Below are positions 27,752 to 36,479 of a stretch of 64,000 nt of DNA, piece after piece. Under the pieces are notes generated by a model. That model saw only the letters and a program-made list of their open reading frames with translations, was not told the DNA's origin and did no database searches. The translations under genes and the position numbers were made by a program. The stretch's first letter is position 1, and each line of letters opens with the position of its first letter. The stretch is from Neobacillus cucumis (GTDB taxonomy: Bacteria > Bacillota > Bacilli > Bacillales_B > DSM-18226). The DNA lies in contig NZ_JAMBOH010000006.1 of NCBI RefSeq assembly GCF_023715505.1, positions 214,733 through 278,732 on the forward strand. Reading direction: 5' to 3'.

Positions 27752-28712
27752 TACGGACGGAAAAAGCATCAGCAATAAACAAACATTTAAAGGTAAAGAT
27801 TTTTTACAGCTAGCTGATTACAGTACCGATCAAGTCCTTTATTTGCTAGATGAAGCGGTAGAATTAAAAAGAATGCAAAAACAAGGTAAACCCCATCCAT
27901 TCTTAAGCGGGAAGGTATTGGGTATGATTTTTGAAAAATCCTCGACTCGTACAAGGGTTTCCTTTGAAGTAGGGATGCTGCAGTTAGGAGGACATGCAAT
28001 TTTTTTAAGTTCAAGGGATATTCAGCTCGGCCGCGGTGAGAGCATTTCTGATACTGCGAAAGTATTGTCCCGTTATATTGATGGAATTATGATTCGAACA
28101 TTTTCGCATGAGTCTGTTGAAGAGTTGGCCTCTCATGCCACAGTACCTGTCATTAATGGATTAACAGATCTGCAGCACCCAACCCAGGTGCTTGCAGATT
28201 TGTTAACTATCCTTGAGCATAAAGGGAAGTTGGCAGGATTAAAGCTTTGCTATATTGGTGATGGAAATAATAATATGGCTCATTCTCTAATGGAAGGTGC
28301 CGTTAAAGTCGGGATGAATATCAGTATTGCAAGTCCTGCGGGCTACTTGCCTAATGAGGAAATTACTGAAAGAGCCATTCAAGCAGGCAAAGAAACGGGG
28401 AGTACGGTTACGATCACAAATAATCCTAATGAAGCAATAAAGGATGCCGATGTGGTTGTCACGGATGTTTGGACCAGTATGGGGCAGGAAGAAGAAACCG
28501 CCATCCGTTTAAAAGCATTCCAGGGTTTTCAAGTCAATGAAGAATTATGCAGCCATGCAAATAAAGATTTTATCTTTTTACATTGTTTACCGGCACACCG
28601 TGGTGAAGAAGTTACGAGTGAGATTATCGATGGACCACATTCAGTTGTATTCGATGAGGCTGAAAACCGTTTACATGCTCAAAAAGCAATTTTAAAACTT
28701 TTACTATCATAA
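27735..28712 (+). CDS. argF: Ornithine carbamoyltransferase
   Basis: Joins carbamoyl phosphate and ornithine to citrulline. The 325-residue protein contains the carbamoyl-phosphate motif KSSTRTRVSFE, LQHPTQVLADLLT and the ornithine-binding HCLPAHRGEEV. AGAAGGTG lies 7 nt before the ATG at 27735, inside the end of carB. It ends the argCJBD-carAB-argF run, which has the same order as in B. subtilis. No obvious terminator separates it from argG, but argG has its own -10 and ARG box. Confidence 0.95.
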   Translation: MLEAINTDGKSISNKQTFKGKDFLQLADYSTDQVLYLLDEAVELKRMQKQGKPHPFLSGKVLGMIFEKSSTRTRVSFEVGMLQLGGHAIFLSSRDIQLGRGESISDTAKVLSRYIDGIMIRTFSHESVEELASHATVPVINGLTDLQHPTQVLADLLTILEHKGKLAGLKLCYIGDGNNNMAHSLMEGAVKVGMNISIASPAGYLPNEEITERAIQAGKETGSTVTITNNPNEAIKDADVVVTDVWTSMGQEEETAIRLKAFQGFQVNEELCSHANKDFIFLHCLPAHRGEEVTSEIIDGPHSVVFDEAENRLHAQKAILKLLLS

Positions 28713-28739
28713 TGGGTTCCTTTTTTATGAGATGTGTTG

Positions 28740-28773
28740 TATAATCATTCTATCGAATGAATAAAAATCCATA
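28740..28773 (+). promoter_or_regulatory. argG promoter -10 and perfect ARG box
   Basis: TATAAT (28740-28745) has only a poor -35 (TTCCTT). At 28756-28773 AATGAATAAAAATCCATA agrees fully with the ARG-box consensus, placed just after the expected transcription start. argG/argH thus look separately AhrC-controlled, perhaps on top of read-through from argF. Confidence 0.75.
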
Positions 28774-28800
28774 AAGTATTCAAGGAGAGTTAGAATAAAA

Positions 28801-30012
28801 ATGACTAAGGAAAAGATTGTATTAGCATACTCAGGCGGTTTAGATACATCTGTATCAGTGAAATGGATCCAAGAAAAGTACGGTTATGATGTAATTGCCT
28901 TGGGCTTAGATGTCGGTGAAGGTAAAGACTTAGAAGCTATTAAAAATAAAGCATTAAAAGTTGGCGCTTCGAAAGCGTATATGATAGATGCAAAAGAATT
29001 GTTAGCAAAAGAATATATTTTACCAGCTTTAAAGGCTAATTGTTTATATGAAGGTAAATATCCGTTATCGTCAGCTCTATCAAGACCGCTTATTTCTAAA
29101 TTATTGGTAGAAGTAGCGGAAAAAGAAGGAGCAACAGCTGTTGCCCACGGTTGTACAGGTAAAGGGAATGACCAAGTTCGCTTTGAGGTATCCATCCAAG
29201 CATTAAATCCTAGTTTAAAAGTGGTTGCACCTGTTCGTGAGTGGGGAATGACCCGTGATGAGGAAATTAAATATGCGGAAGAAAACGGGATACCTATTCC
29301 AGTAAATTTAGACAATCCGTTTTCCATTGATGCTAATATCTGGGGGCGTGCCTGTGAGGCCGGAGTTCTCGAAGATCCATGGGCAGAGGCTCCAGAAGCA
29401 GCATTTGACTGGACTAATCCAATTGAATTAACACCAGATGCACCTGAATATATTGAAATCGAATTTGAACAAGGGGTTCCAGTTGCATTAAATGGCGAAA
29501 AACTTCCACTTGTTCAGCTTATTGAAACACTTAATACGCTTGGTGGTAAGCATGGAGTAGGCCGTATCGACCATATTGAAAATAGATTAGTAGGGATTAA
29601 ATCTAGAGAAGTGTATGAAAACCCTGCTGCGTTAATTTTAATTAATGCTCACAAGGAATTAGAGTTTTTAACACTAACTCGTGAGGTTACCCAATTTAAG
29701 ACACAGGTTGAACAGCAAATGGCGAAGATTATTTATGAAGGTCTTTGGTACTCACCAATAAAACCTGCTCTTGATGCTTTTATCGATGAGACACAAAAGG
29801 TCGTTTCTGGAACGATTCGTGTTAAATTGTTTAAAGGAACTCATACAGTGGTTGGACGCAAATCACCGCACAGCCTTTACAACGAAGAGTTAGCAACCTA
29901 TGCTAAAGGCGATGCTTTTGATCATAATGCTGCTGTCGGCTTTATTAAGCTATGGGGGCTGCCAACCAAGGTTTATTCTGAAGTAAATAACAAAGAAACG
30001 ATTTTAAAATAA
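28801..30012 (+). CDS. argG: Argininosuccinate synthase
   Basis: Condenses citrulline and aspartate with ATP. The 403 residues start [18 protein letters not shown], the N-type pyrophosphatase P-loop, followed by the [15 protein letters not shown] nucleotide/aspartate loop and the [18 protein letters not shown] region. AAGGAGAG precedes the ATG. A terminator lies 7 nt after the stop and then a copy of the dispersed repeat separates it from argH. Confidence 0.96.
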   Translation: MTKEKIVLAYSGGLDTSVSVKWIQEKYGYDVIALGLDVGEGKDLEAIKNKALKVGASKAYMIDAKELLAKEYILPALKANCLYEGKYPLSSALSRPLISKLLVEVAEKEGATAVAHGCTGKGNDQVRFEVSIQALNPSLKVVAPVREWGMTRDEEIKYAEENGIPIPVNLDNPFSIDANIWGRACEAGVLEDPWAEAPEAAFDWTNPIELTPDAPEYIEIEFEQGVPVALNGEKLPLVQLIETLNTLGGKHGVGRIDHIENRLVGIKSREVYENPAALILINAHKELEFLTLTREVTQFKTQVEQQMAKIIYEGLWYSPIKPALDAFIDETQKVVSGTIRVKLFKGTHTVVGRKSPHSLYNEELATYAKGDAFDHNAAVGFIKLWGLPTKVYSEVNNKETILK

Positions 30013-30019
30013 TCCGGAT

Positions 30020-30053
30020 TGCCCTCGAATCCATTTTCGGGGGCACTCTTCTT
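30020..30053 (+). terminator. Terminator-like hairpin between argG and argH
   Basis: TGCCCTCGAA and TTCGGGGGCA form a 10-bp stem around CCATT-type loop, followed by CTCTTCTTT. The T-run is interrupted, so read-through to argH is plausible. Confidence 0.75.
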
Positions 30054-30074
30054 TATTCTTAGATAGTATAGAAA

Positions 30075-30200
30075 TTGACTTTAAGAATTTTCTAGCTCCA
30101 GCGCCTAGCCCTCGAGGTCACAAGTTGATCCGTCAAAAGGTTAAAAAGCAGCCTTTCGGCCTGCTTGTCGGGATTGACCAAGGCGCTTACGCTTTTCTTA
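30075..30200 (+). repeat. Dispersed structured repeat, copy 3 (inside argG-argH)
   Basis: Full copy: TTGACTTTAAGAATTTTC, AGCTCCAGCGCCTAG, CCCTCGA ... TCGGGATTGACCAAGGCGCTTACGC, TTTTCTTA. The interior has one AAAGG/CCTTT hairpin module. Its right end is only a few bases before the argH ribosome binding site. Confidence 0.85.
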
Positions 30201-30217
30201 TTTAAGGAGGAACAGTA

Positions 30218-31594
30218 ATGTCGAAGTTATGGGGCGGCCGTTTTACGAAAGAAACCAATAAGCTCGTTGAAGAATTTACAGCATCAATTTCCTTTGATCA
30301 AAAGTTAGCGAAAGAAGATATTGCCGGAAGTATGGCGCATGTTCAAATGTTGGGAGAATGCGGGATTATTCCGATGGAGGATGCTGGTAAAATAAAGGAC
30401 GGCCTTCTTGCAATAAAGAAAATGGTGGATGCTAACGAAGTTGAGTTTTTAGTTGAAGATGAAGATATTCATATGAATATTGAAAAGCTCTTAATTGAAA
30501 AAATCGGCCCTGTAGGCGGCAAGCTTCATACAGGACGCAGCCGTAATGACCAGGTAGCTACTGATATGCATCTTTACTTAAGAACTAAAACCACTGAACT
30601 AATTAAGTTAATTGAAGATGTCCAACAGGCATTAATTGGGCAGGCAAAGGAGAACATTCACACATTAATTCCAGGGTACACACACTTGCAGCGGGCCCAG
30701 CCTGTTTCCTTTGCACATCACCTGATGGCCTATTTTTGGATGTTTGAACGGGATAAAGAGAGACTTATTGATTCACTTAAACGAGTGAATTGGCTGCCGC
30801 TTGGTTCGGGAGCATTAGCAGGAACAACATTTCCAATCAACCGTGAACAAGTGGCAGAAATATTAGGCTTTGAAACCATTTATCCAAATAGTATGGATGC
30901 AGTGAGTGACCGCGATTTTATTTTGGAATTCTTATCAATCGGATCGATTATTATGACACATATTTCTCGATTTTCAGAGGAATTGGTCATCTGGTCCAGT
31001 CAAGAATTCCAGTTTGTTGAACTTGATGATTCATTCTGTACAGGTTCAAGTATCATGCCTCAAAAGAAAAACCCGGATGTACCAGAATTACTTCGTGGAA
31101 AAACAGGAAGGACTTATGGGAACTTAATTGGATTGTTAACCGTACTTAAAGGCTTGCCGCTTGCTTATAATAAAGATTTACAAGAAGATAAAGAAGGCAT
31201 GTTTGATACGGTAGAGACTCTTGAAGGGTCATTAAAGCTTTTGGCTCCAATGATTGAGACGATGACTGTTAACAAAGATGTGATGCGAAAGGCGATTAAT
31301 AATGATTTTTCCAATGCAACCGATATTGCTGACTATTTAGTTAGAAAGGGCTTGCCATTCCGTGAGGCACACGAAGTGATTGGAAAAATAGTCTTATATG
31401 CAATTCAAGCAAATAAGTTTTTATTAGATTTAAGTTTTGAAGAATATCAAAGCTTTAGTCCTTTATTTGAAGAAGATATATACAAGGTGTTGGCTCCTGA
31501 GCATGTAGTCGCGGTTAGAAACAGCTTTGGCGGCACCGCCCCAGAACAAGTGGAAAATCAAATACGACTTGCACAGGGGAAACTTCAAAGATAA
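30218..31594 (+). CDS. argH: Argininosuccinate lyase
   Basis: Last step of arginine synthesis, splitting argininosuccinate to arginine and fumarate. The 458-residue fumarase/aspartase-fold protein has [38 protein letters not shown] and the flexible signature loop [12 protein letters not shown] with the catalytic Ser. TAAGGAGGAA precedes the ATG. It is separated from argG by a hairpin and a repeat copy rather than being tightly coupled. A terminator follows. Confidence 0.96.
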   Translation: MSKLWGGRFTKETNKLVEEFTASISFDQKLAKEDIAGSMAHVQMLGECGIIPMEDAGKIKDGLLAIKKMVDANEVEFLVEDEDIHMNIEKLLIEKIGPVGGKLHTGRSRNDQVATDMHLYLRTKTTELIKLIEDVQQALIGQAKENIHTLIPGYTHLQRAQPVSFAHHLMAYFWMFERDKERLIDSLKRVNWLPLGSGALAGTTFPINREQVAEILGFETIYPNSMDAVSDRDFILEFLSIGSIIMTHISRFSEELVIWSSQEFQFVELDDSFCTGSSIMPQKKNPDVPELLRGKTGRTYGNLIGLLTVLKGLPLAYNKDLQEDKEGMFDTVETLEGSLKLLAPMIETMTVNKDVMRKAINNDFSNATDIADYLVRKGLPFREAHEVIGKIVLYAIQANKFLLDLSFEEYQSFSPLFEEDIYKVLAPEHVVAVRNSFGGTAPEQVENQIRLAQGKLQR

Positions 31595-31610
31595 CAATGG
31601 TAATTTTAAA

Positions 31611-31637
31611 GCTCGCCAAACGGCGAGTTTTTATTTA
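31611..31637 (+). terminator. Intrinsic terminator after argH
   Basis: CTCGCC and GGCGAG around AAAC, then TTTTTATTT. Confidence 0.85.
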
Positions 31638-31647
31638 TCAGAAAAGA

Positions 31648-31990
31648 TTTTAACTTTGAGAATTGTCTAGCTCGAGCGCCTAGCCCCTCGATGGTCTACA
31701 GCTTATCCAGTTGCGGCTCCTTGGGACGCAAGTCTAGCCATCCCCTGAAGAAGGCAAAAAGCGCCTTCTTACAGGGTACGTTTTAGCCTAGAGTCCCAGG
31801 ACAGTCGCCTCCTCATTTAGGACAATCCGTCCAAAAGGTTAAAAAGAAACCTTTCGGCCGGCTCGTTTGGCTACAGAAAGCTATCGCTTTCAGTACGCAT
31901 ATAGGGCGAATAGTCTTTGACCCTGCTTTCGCCGGCCAGTCGACAAGTCGCCCTATATCGGGGCTGCCCAAGGCGCTTGCGCTTTTCTTA
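31648..31990 (+). repeat. Dispersed structured repeat, copy 4 (largest, composite)
   Basis: About 340 nt between argH and hom. It keeps the usual ends (AATTGTCTAGCTCGAGCGCCTAG and CCAAGGCGCTTGCGCTTTTCTTA) but holds four nested modules: CCTTGGGAC/GTCCCAGG, CCCTG-GAAGGC/GCCTTC-CAGGG, AAAGGTT/AACCTTT, and ATAGGGCGA/TCGCCCTAT. No open frame is present. It appears to be the family's most complete member here. Confidence 0.85.
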
Positions 31991-32016
31991 TAAAATAATC
32001 GAATTAAAAGAATATA

Positions 32017-32045
32017 TTGACATTTAATAATAATTAAACTAGAAT
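32017..32045 (+). promoter_or_regulatory. Sigma-A promoter of the SAM riboswitch-hom unit
   Basis: TTGACA, a 17-nt spacer, TAGAAT; about 45 nt before the aptamer. Confidence 0.8.
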
Positions 32046-32090
32046 ACTTTTTATAACTTAACTTGGTAATTTAAATGAAAATAAAATATA

Positions 32091-32202
32091 ACTCTTATCC
32101 AGAGAGGCGGAGGGACTAGGCCCGATGAAGCCCGGCAACCATCAAGGTATTCCTTGAAAAGGTGCTAATTCCTGCAGGTTATTTAGCCTGAAAGATAAGA
32201 GG
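32091..32202 (+). promoter_or_regulatory. SAM-I (S-box) riboswitch aptamer
   Basis: CTCTTATC (32092-32099) pairs with GATAAGAG (32194-32201) as P1. Between them lie the S-box hallmarks GGCGGAGGGACTAGGCCC, GATGAAGCCCGGCAACC, and AAGGTGCTAATTCC. The P1 3' strand plus GAGG can alternatively pair with CCTCTTCTTAT of the terminator, giving an antiterminator; SAM binding would favour termination. It controls the homoserine dehydrogenase gene, so that gene is tied to methionine supply. Confidence 0.97.
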
Positions 32203-32210
32203 AGGAATTG

Positions 32211-32240
32211 GCCCTCTTCTTATTAAGAGGGCTTTTCTTC
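32211..32240 (+). terminator. Riboswitch-controlled terminator
   Basis: GCCCTCTT and AAGAGGGC around CTTATT, followed by TTTTCTTC. It is the expression platform of the S-box. Confidence 0.93.
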
Positions 32241-32297
32241 ATTTATTAGAAAAACTGACATAGATCATGCAAATATAATAAGGAAGGGTGGATCAAC

Positions 32298-33530
32298 ATG
32301 TCTGTAATTAAAGTGGCAATCCTCGGGTTTGGGACTGTTGGTGAAGGGTTTTATCAAACGATTCAATCACATGCGGAAGAACTGACGGCGGTTTTAGGCA
32401 AGAAGGTAGAGGTGGCAGCCATTCTAATCAAGAACAAGCAAAAGGAGCGGGACATTGACAAAGATGTATTAGTTACAACAGAATTTGCGGATATACTAAA
32501 TTTGCCACAACTTGATGTTGTTGTCGAAGCCATAGTTGGTAAAGACCCAACCTACATATTTTTAAAGAAAGCCATTGAGCGTGGCTGTCATATTATTACA
32601 GCAAATAAGGAAATGTTCGCCCACTATGGACAAGAGCTGCTTGAACTTGCAAAAGTGCATCATGTCTCTGTTGGATATGAAGCCACTGTGGCTGGAGGAA
32701 TTCCGGTTATTCAAACATTAAGACAATTATTAAATGTAAATCGTGTTCAGCAAGTTCAAGGTATTTTAAATGGAACATCGAACTTCATTTTAACGGAAAT
32801 GCGAGAGAAGAAGCTCTCTTTTGACCAAGCTTTACTAGCAGCACAAGAAAACGGCTTTGCAGAGGCTGACCCGACAAATGATATTGAAGGCTATGATGCC
32901 TTTTATAAAGCCATGATTTTAAGTAGACTTGCCTTTGGCGAAGAACCAAATTGGCATGCAGTTGAAAGGTTAGGGATTACTTCCATCACAAAAGAATTGA
33001 TTGACACAACCGAAAGGCTTGGACTAAGGTTTAAACATATTGCCAGTATAAGCAAATCAAGTCATCAACTAAAGGCATCTGTTAAACCAGTCCTTGTTGG
33101 AAATGAGCATCCTTTATATCATGTCGAAGGAGTTCAGAATGCAGTAAACATTTCTTCGGATATTGTTGGTCAAATAACACTACAAGGACCAGGTGCAGGG
33201 ATGTTTCCAACAGCAAGTGCGGTTATTGAAGATTTAGTCTACGTCTGTCAGAACCGGCCTGAAAGCCAAGGATTCTTATCAACAACTGAAGCCAATATTG
33301 CCATTCAGGGCCAGGCGCAAAAAGAAGAAACTTGGTTATTAGCTGGATTGTTTAATAATGTGATTGATCCTTCAATTAAATTGATTGAACATGTTGAAGA
33401 TGGAACATGGATTGCAAAAGGGAAAAAGGAAGAAATTGAGGAGCTCTCGACACAAAATAATGAACTTATCTTTTTTCCGATAATAGGAGAATATGAAAAA
33501 GAGCAAATATCGGCAAGAGTAGCTTTATAG
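32298..33530 (+). CDS. hom: Homoserine dehydrogenase
   Basis: Reduces aspartate semialdehyde to homoserine, the branch to threonine and methionine. The NAD(P) motif GFGTVGEGFYQ is at the N-terminus, TANKEMFAHYG and EATVAGGIPVIQTL follow, and EADPTNDIEGYDAFYKA carries the catalytic Asp and Lys. It has 410 residues; the C-terminal 80 residues are shorter than, and not clearly like, the ACT domain of the 433-residue B. subtilis Hom. The upstream S-box makes this copy SAM-regulated, suggesting a role for methionine and possibly a second, threonine-linked hom elsewhere. A terminator follows. Confidence 0.94.
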   Translation: MSVIKVAILGFGTVGEGFYQTIQSHAEELTAVLGKKVEVAAILIKNKQKERDIDKDVLVTTEFADILNLPQLDVVVEAIVGKDPTYIFLKKAIERGCHIITANKEMFAHYGQELLELAKVHHVSVGYEATVAGGIPVIQTLRQLLNVNRVQQVQGILNGTSNFILTEMREKKLSFDQALLAAQENGFAEADPTNDIEGYDAFYKAMILSRLAFGEEPNWHAVERLGITSITKELIDTTERLGLRFKHIASISKSSHQLKASVKPVLVGNEHPLYHVEGVQNAVNISSDIVGQITLQGPGAGMFPTASAVIEDLVYVCQNRPESQGFLSTTEANIAIQGQAQKEETWLLAGLFNNVIDPSIKLIEHVEDGTWIAKGKKEEIEELSTQNNELIFFPIIGEYEKEQISARVAL

Positions 33531-33557
33531 AATAATTAAACATTATCACCTTTATAC

Positions 33558-33586
33558 AAAAAGAGCCTACGGCTCTTTTTTTTTTT
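33558..33586 (+). terminator. Intrinsic terminator after hom
   Basis: AAGAGCC and GGCTCTT around TAC with flanking A-run and an 11-base T-run. Confidence 0.94.
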
Positions 33587-33724
33587 ACTTTTTACATTCA
33601 CTTCCAATAAAAAGTGCACAGAAACCATTAATTTAGGTATTAGTTTAGTCAGATACGATTGTCCCTCATATCCTATAAAGACTAAATGGACTAGTATAAT
33701 CTAAAAGGAAGTGAAGAGGTCCGT

Positions 33725-35110
33725 ATGACATCAAAGTCTATAACCAATAGAAGTAATCCATTGTTCTCTGATTCCTTGGAACAGGAAAGATTCAGTGACG
33801 GCACTGGTGAAAAAAGCTGGGGCGGCGAATTTAAGTGGTCAAAAAGTATAAGAAAACGAAAAAACGATACTGAGCAAATATCAGAAAAAGGTGTAAGTAA
33901 AATCTCACAGGATGATACGAATCACGAGATTGAAGTCAGTATTATCATTCCATCACAAAATAAGTATCCACTAAATTTATTTACCCTTTACTCCCTCGAG
34001 TATCAAACCTTTAACACTAAAAAGATGGAAGTAATCTTTATTAACGATGCATCCACTGATCAAACAGAAGAAGCATTAAAAGGATACCATCCTCCATTTC
34101 AGTTTCATTATATTCACAACACACAAAGACTCGGCAGAGCAAGGGTTAGAAATTTAGGCATTCAAGCTGCAAGGGGGAGTATTATTATTTTCCTTGATGC
34201 AGAAATGATTACTGAACCTGACTTTGTCGCGAATCACTTTAACTATCACCAAAATTACCAAAATCTTATTGTAACAGGGGCAATGTATGCAAAAGCGTTA
34301 TATTCTTGTATTTTCCCTGAATTCTCCGACCAAATGATGAAAAAGCTCGAAAACTTAGCAAAAAAGAATCAAAAAATATATGAGAGAATCCAAGATTGTA
34401 AATTTCCTATTGAAAAGTCATATCCACTGATCGAAAAAGACGATATCGTTCAGGGAACCTTCAAAGAAATATCGTATAGTGCATACCCATGGTATCAAGG
34501 AATCATCAGTAATTTCAACAAAGAATTAGAAGGGTTCATGTTTCCATGGATGGCATTTCTAACAGGGAATATGTCCATACGGAAGGAGCTTATAACTCAG
34601 GCTGGGATGTTTGATGAAGAGTTTTACCATTATGGTTATGAGGATTGGGAATTAGGATACAGATTACATCAAATGGGTGCAAAATATATAGTAAGCAATA
34701 AATTGACCACATACCATCAAGAGCATCCTGTTGGGGAAGGAAAGTGGAAAGAAGCCGTAGGAAACTTTGGTTTATTCTGTTTAAAACACCATGAAGTAGA
34801 TGTGTTAATTTTAGCGTTAGAGCTTGCTAGAATGACAGATATACTAACCATGAATAATGTTTTAAAGGAATATAAACTGCTTCTGAAAACAAATCCAGAA
34901 CAATTTCAACGCTTCTCAGAAAAATTCATTGCTATTCTTGAGACCATTATTCTTATGCTTGAAGTCGACATTCGTCATTTTAATATCTTAGGTGCTGCGG
35001 GCTTTAGTTCAAAGGCTAGAGAAAGTCTTATAAATGATATGAAACAAATTGAAACCCTTAAAAGCTATCCGAATTTAACCAAGTTTTTGGCGATGGTAAT
35101 AAACTCATAA
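33725..35110 (+). CDS. Glycosyltransferase family 2 with galactosyltransferase-like C-terminal region
   Basis: 461 residues with no signal peptide, so cytoplasmic. After about 70 polar residues a GT-A domain begins at VSIIIPSQNKYP. It contains FINDASTDQTEE and, in place of the usual DxD, FLDAEM near residues 156-161. Later FLTGNMSIRKEL and GYEDWELGYRLHQMGAKY match the acceptor/metal region of polypeptide GalNAc-transferase-like enzymes. The last 130 residues are helical and unassigned. A second glycosyltransferase gene follows at once. The acceptor may be a surface or spore polymer or protein, but this cannot be decided. These genes are additions relative to the B. subtilis gene order I know. 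Confidence 0.85.
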   Translation: MTSKSITNRSNPLFSDSLEQERFSDGTGEKSWGGEFKWSKSIRKRKNDTEQISEKGVSKISQDDTNHEIEVSIIIPSQNKYPLNLFTLYSLEYQTFNTKKMEVIFINDASTDQTEEALKGYHPPFQFHYIHNTQRLGRARVRNLGIQAARGSIIIFLDAEMITEPDFVANHFNYHQNYQNLIVTGAMYAKALYSCIFPEFSDQMMKKLENLAKKNQKIYERIQDCKFPIEKSYPLIEKDDIVQGTFKEISYSAYPWYQGIISNFNKELEGFMFPWMAFLTGNMSIRKELITQAGMFDEEFYHYGYEDWELGYRLHQMGAKYIVSNKLTTYHQEHPVGEGKWKEAVGNFGLFCLKHHEVDVLILALELARMTDILTMNNVLKEYKLLLKTNPEQFQRFSEKFIAILETIILMLEVDIRHFNILGAAGFSSKARESLINDMKQIETLKSYPNLTKFLAMVINS

Positions 35111-35133
35111 ACCAAATGAGAGGAGTGGAAAAA

Positions 35134-35829
35134 GTGGTTTCCATTATTACTTGTACAATAAGAGATGAATGCATGAATAATATTTTTAATAACTATCAGC
35201 AACAGACATGGAAAGAAAAGGAATTAATTATTGTTTTGAATAAAGATTCAATGGACATTGATCGATGGATTGAAAAGGCAAAGAACTATCCGAATGTCCA
35301 AGTGTTTCAATTGTATGAAAATGCCACTTTAGGCGACTGTTTAAATTTTGGGGTTTTGAACTCCAGCTATGATATTATAGCTAAATTTGACGATGATGAT
35401 TATTACGGACCTGATTATATTACAAATGCAATGTTGATCTTTGAGGATCCGAATATCTCGATTGTTGGTAAAAACTCGATTTATATATATTTTAAAAATA
35501 AAAAAGCACTTATTCATGTTCAGGGAGCGGAAAATGCTATGTCTGATACAGTAGCAGGTGCAACCCTGATGTTTAGAAAAAATGTATTTTATTATATCCG
35601 TTTTGAAAAAGTAAATCGTGCTGAGGATTACTTTTTTATTGAGCAATGTAAAAAAGTAGATTTTAACATCTTTTCAACCGATCGTTTTGATTTTGCAGTT
35701 ATACGGCAGGACTCAGAAAAACATACTTGGAAGATTGATGATGACGACCTAATGGGGTGGGGGGACCTAGTTGGGTATATGGATGATTTTCAATCGGTAG
35801 TATCCAATAAGCAATCAGCTTTAATTTAA
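35134..35829 (+). CDS. Glycosyltransferase family 2 (small)
   Basis: 231 residues from GTG 35134, chosen because AGGAG lies 8 nt upstream; the ATG at 35116 has no ribosome binding site. The protein opens VSIITCTIRDECMNN, then ELIIVLNKDS, and has the acidic metal site FDDDDYYGPDY at about residues 85-95 followed by DTVAGATLMFRK and AEDYFFIEQC. It has one GT-A domain only, no membrane segment. It is 23 nt behind the larger glycosyltransferase gene, so they likely act on the same glycan. The substrate is unknown. Confidence 0.85.
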   Translation: MVSIITCTIRDECMNNIFNNYQQQTWKEKELIIVLNKDSMDIDRWIEKAKNYPNVQVFQLYENATLGDCLNFGVLNSSYDIIAKFDDDDYYGPDYITNAMLIFEDPNISIVGKNSIYIYFKNKKALIHVQGAENAMSDTVAGATLMFRKNVFYYIRFEKVNRAEDYFFIEQCKKVDFNIFSTDRFDFAVIRQDSEKHTWKIDDDDLMGWGDLVGYMDDFQSVVSNKQSALI

Positions 35830-35858
35830 GAAGCAGGGCAGCCCTGCTTCTCTATTTT
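35829..35858. terminator. Terminator, probably bidirectional
   Basis: AGAAGCAGGG and CCCTGCTTCT around CAG, followed by CTATTTTTT. It sits between the glycosyltransferase gene and the convergent yfhD-like gene. Confidence 0.88.
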
Positions 35859-35875
35859 TTAATTAAAGAAGTTAT

Positions 35876-36049
35876 TTACTTTCGATTTTTCACACGTTGA
35901 TTAGCAGCATTAGCACGTGCCTGTGCCTCAAGATCAGCGTGATCCGCTAACTCTTCAGAATACTCGACATCTTTTCCATCTGTTTTTAAGTTTTTAGGAA
36001 CTTGTGGAAGTGACCCCTTATTGTGCTTTTGTCCTTGTGCGCGACCCAT
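35876..36049 (-). CDS. yfhD: YfhD family small protein
   Basis: 57 residues, very polar: MGRAQGQKHNKGSLPQVP, then VEYSEELADHADLEAQARA. The pattern matches the small Bacillus YfhD family, of unknown function and probably spore-associated. The start at 36049 (MGRAQG) is preferred over the upstream ATG at 36067 because GAAAGGGG lies at suitable distance. Its neighbours yfhE and recX repeat the B. subtilis order. Confidence 0.85.
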   Translation of the reverse strand: MGRAQGQKHNKGSLPQVPKNLKTDGKDVEYSEELADHADLEAQARANAANQRVKNRK

Positions 36050-36168
36050 GAAAAAAACCCCTTTCAAATTAAACTAAAGAGAGCAGCAAATGCTCTCAAA
36101 GATAGTTTTTACAGTCTGAAAGGAGTCCATTAATGGAAAAATTTTATTTTTAATTTTTGAATGTTTTC

Positions 36169-36306
36169 CTAGATGCGAGTCTTTTTGTCTGTAAAACCAG
36201 CCGCACGGTCAGCCATCTTAAAATCTCGCTGATAGCGGACCTCTTGCATGCTTGTTAAAGAAAATTTTCCTCCGTCTCTACTGTCCTTCTTTTTCTTTCC
36301 ACCCAT
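36169..36306 (-). CDS. yfhE: YfhE family small protein
   Basis: Encodes 45 residues, MGGKKKKDSRDGGK followed by SLTSMQEVRYQRDFKMADRA and a basic tail. It resembles B. subtilis YfhE (SMQEV and F-K-ADRA core), function unknown. GAAAGGAATGAGG gives a ribosome binding site before the ATG at 36306. It lies upstream of yfhD on the same strand and divergent from recX. It is short and easily missed, but the conserved core and the synteny make it credible. Confidence 0.82.
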   Translation of the reverse strand: MGGKKKKDSRDGGKFSLTSMQEVRYQRDFKMADRAAGFTDKKTRI

Positions 36307-36479
36307 TATCCTCATTCCTTTCAACCTTTTTGTAAAACTGAATGCCTAAGTGCAAATCATAAAACCAAATATGTACTTATTTCCATTTTTACCTTTTAGA
36401 AAAAAAAGATACGGTTTTTTTCAATATATTTTAAAAAAATACTTCTTCCGTATGGTAAAGTAATTTTGAGGTGAAGGAT

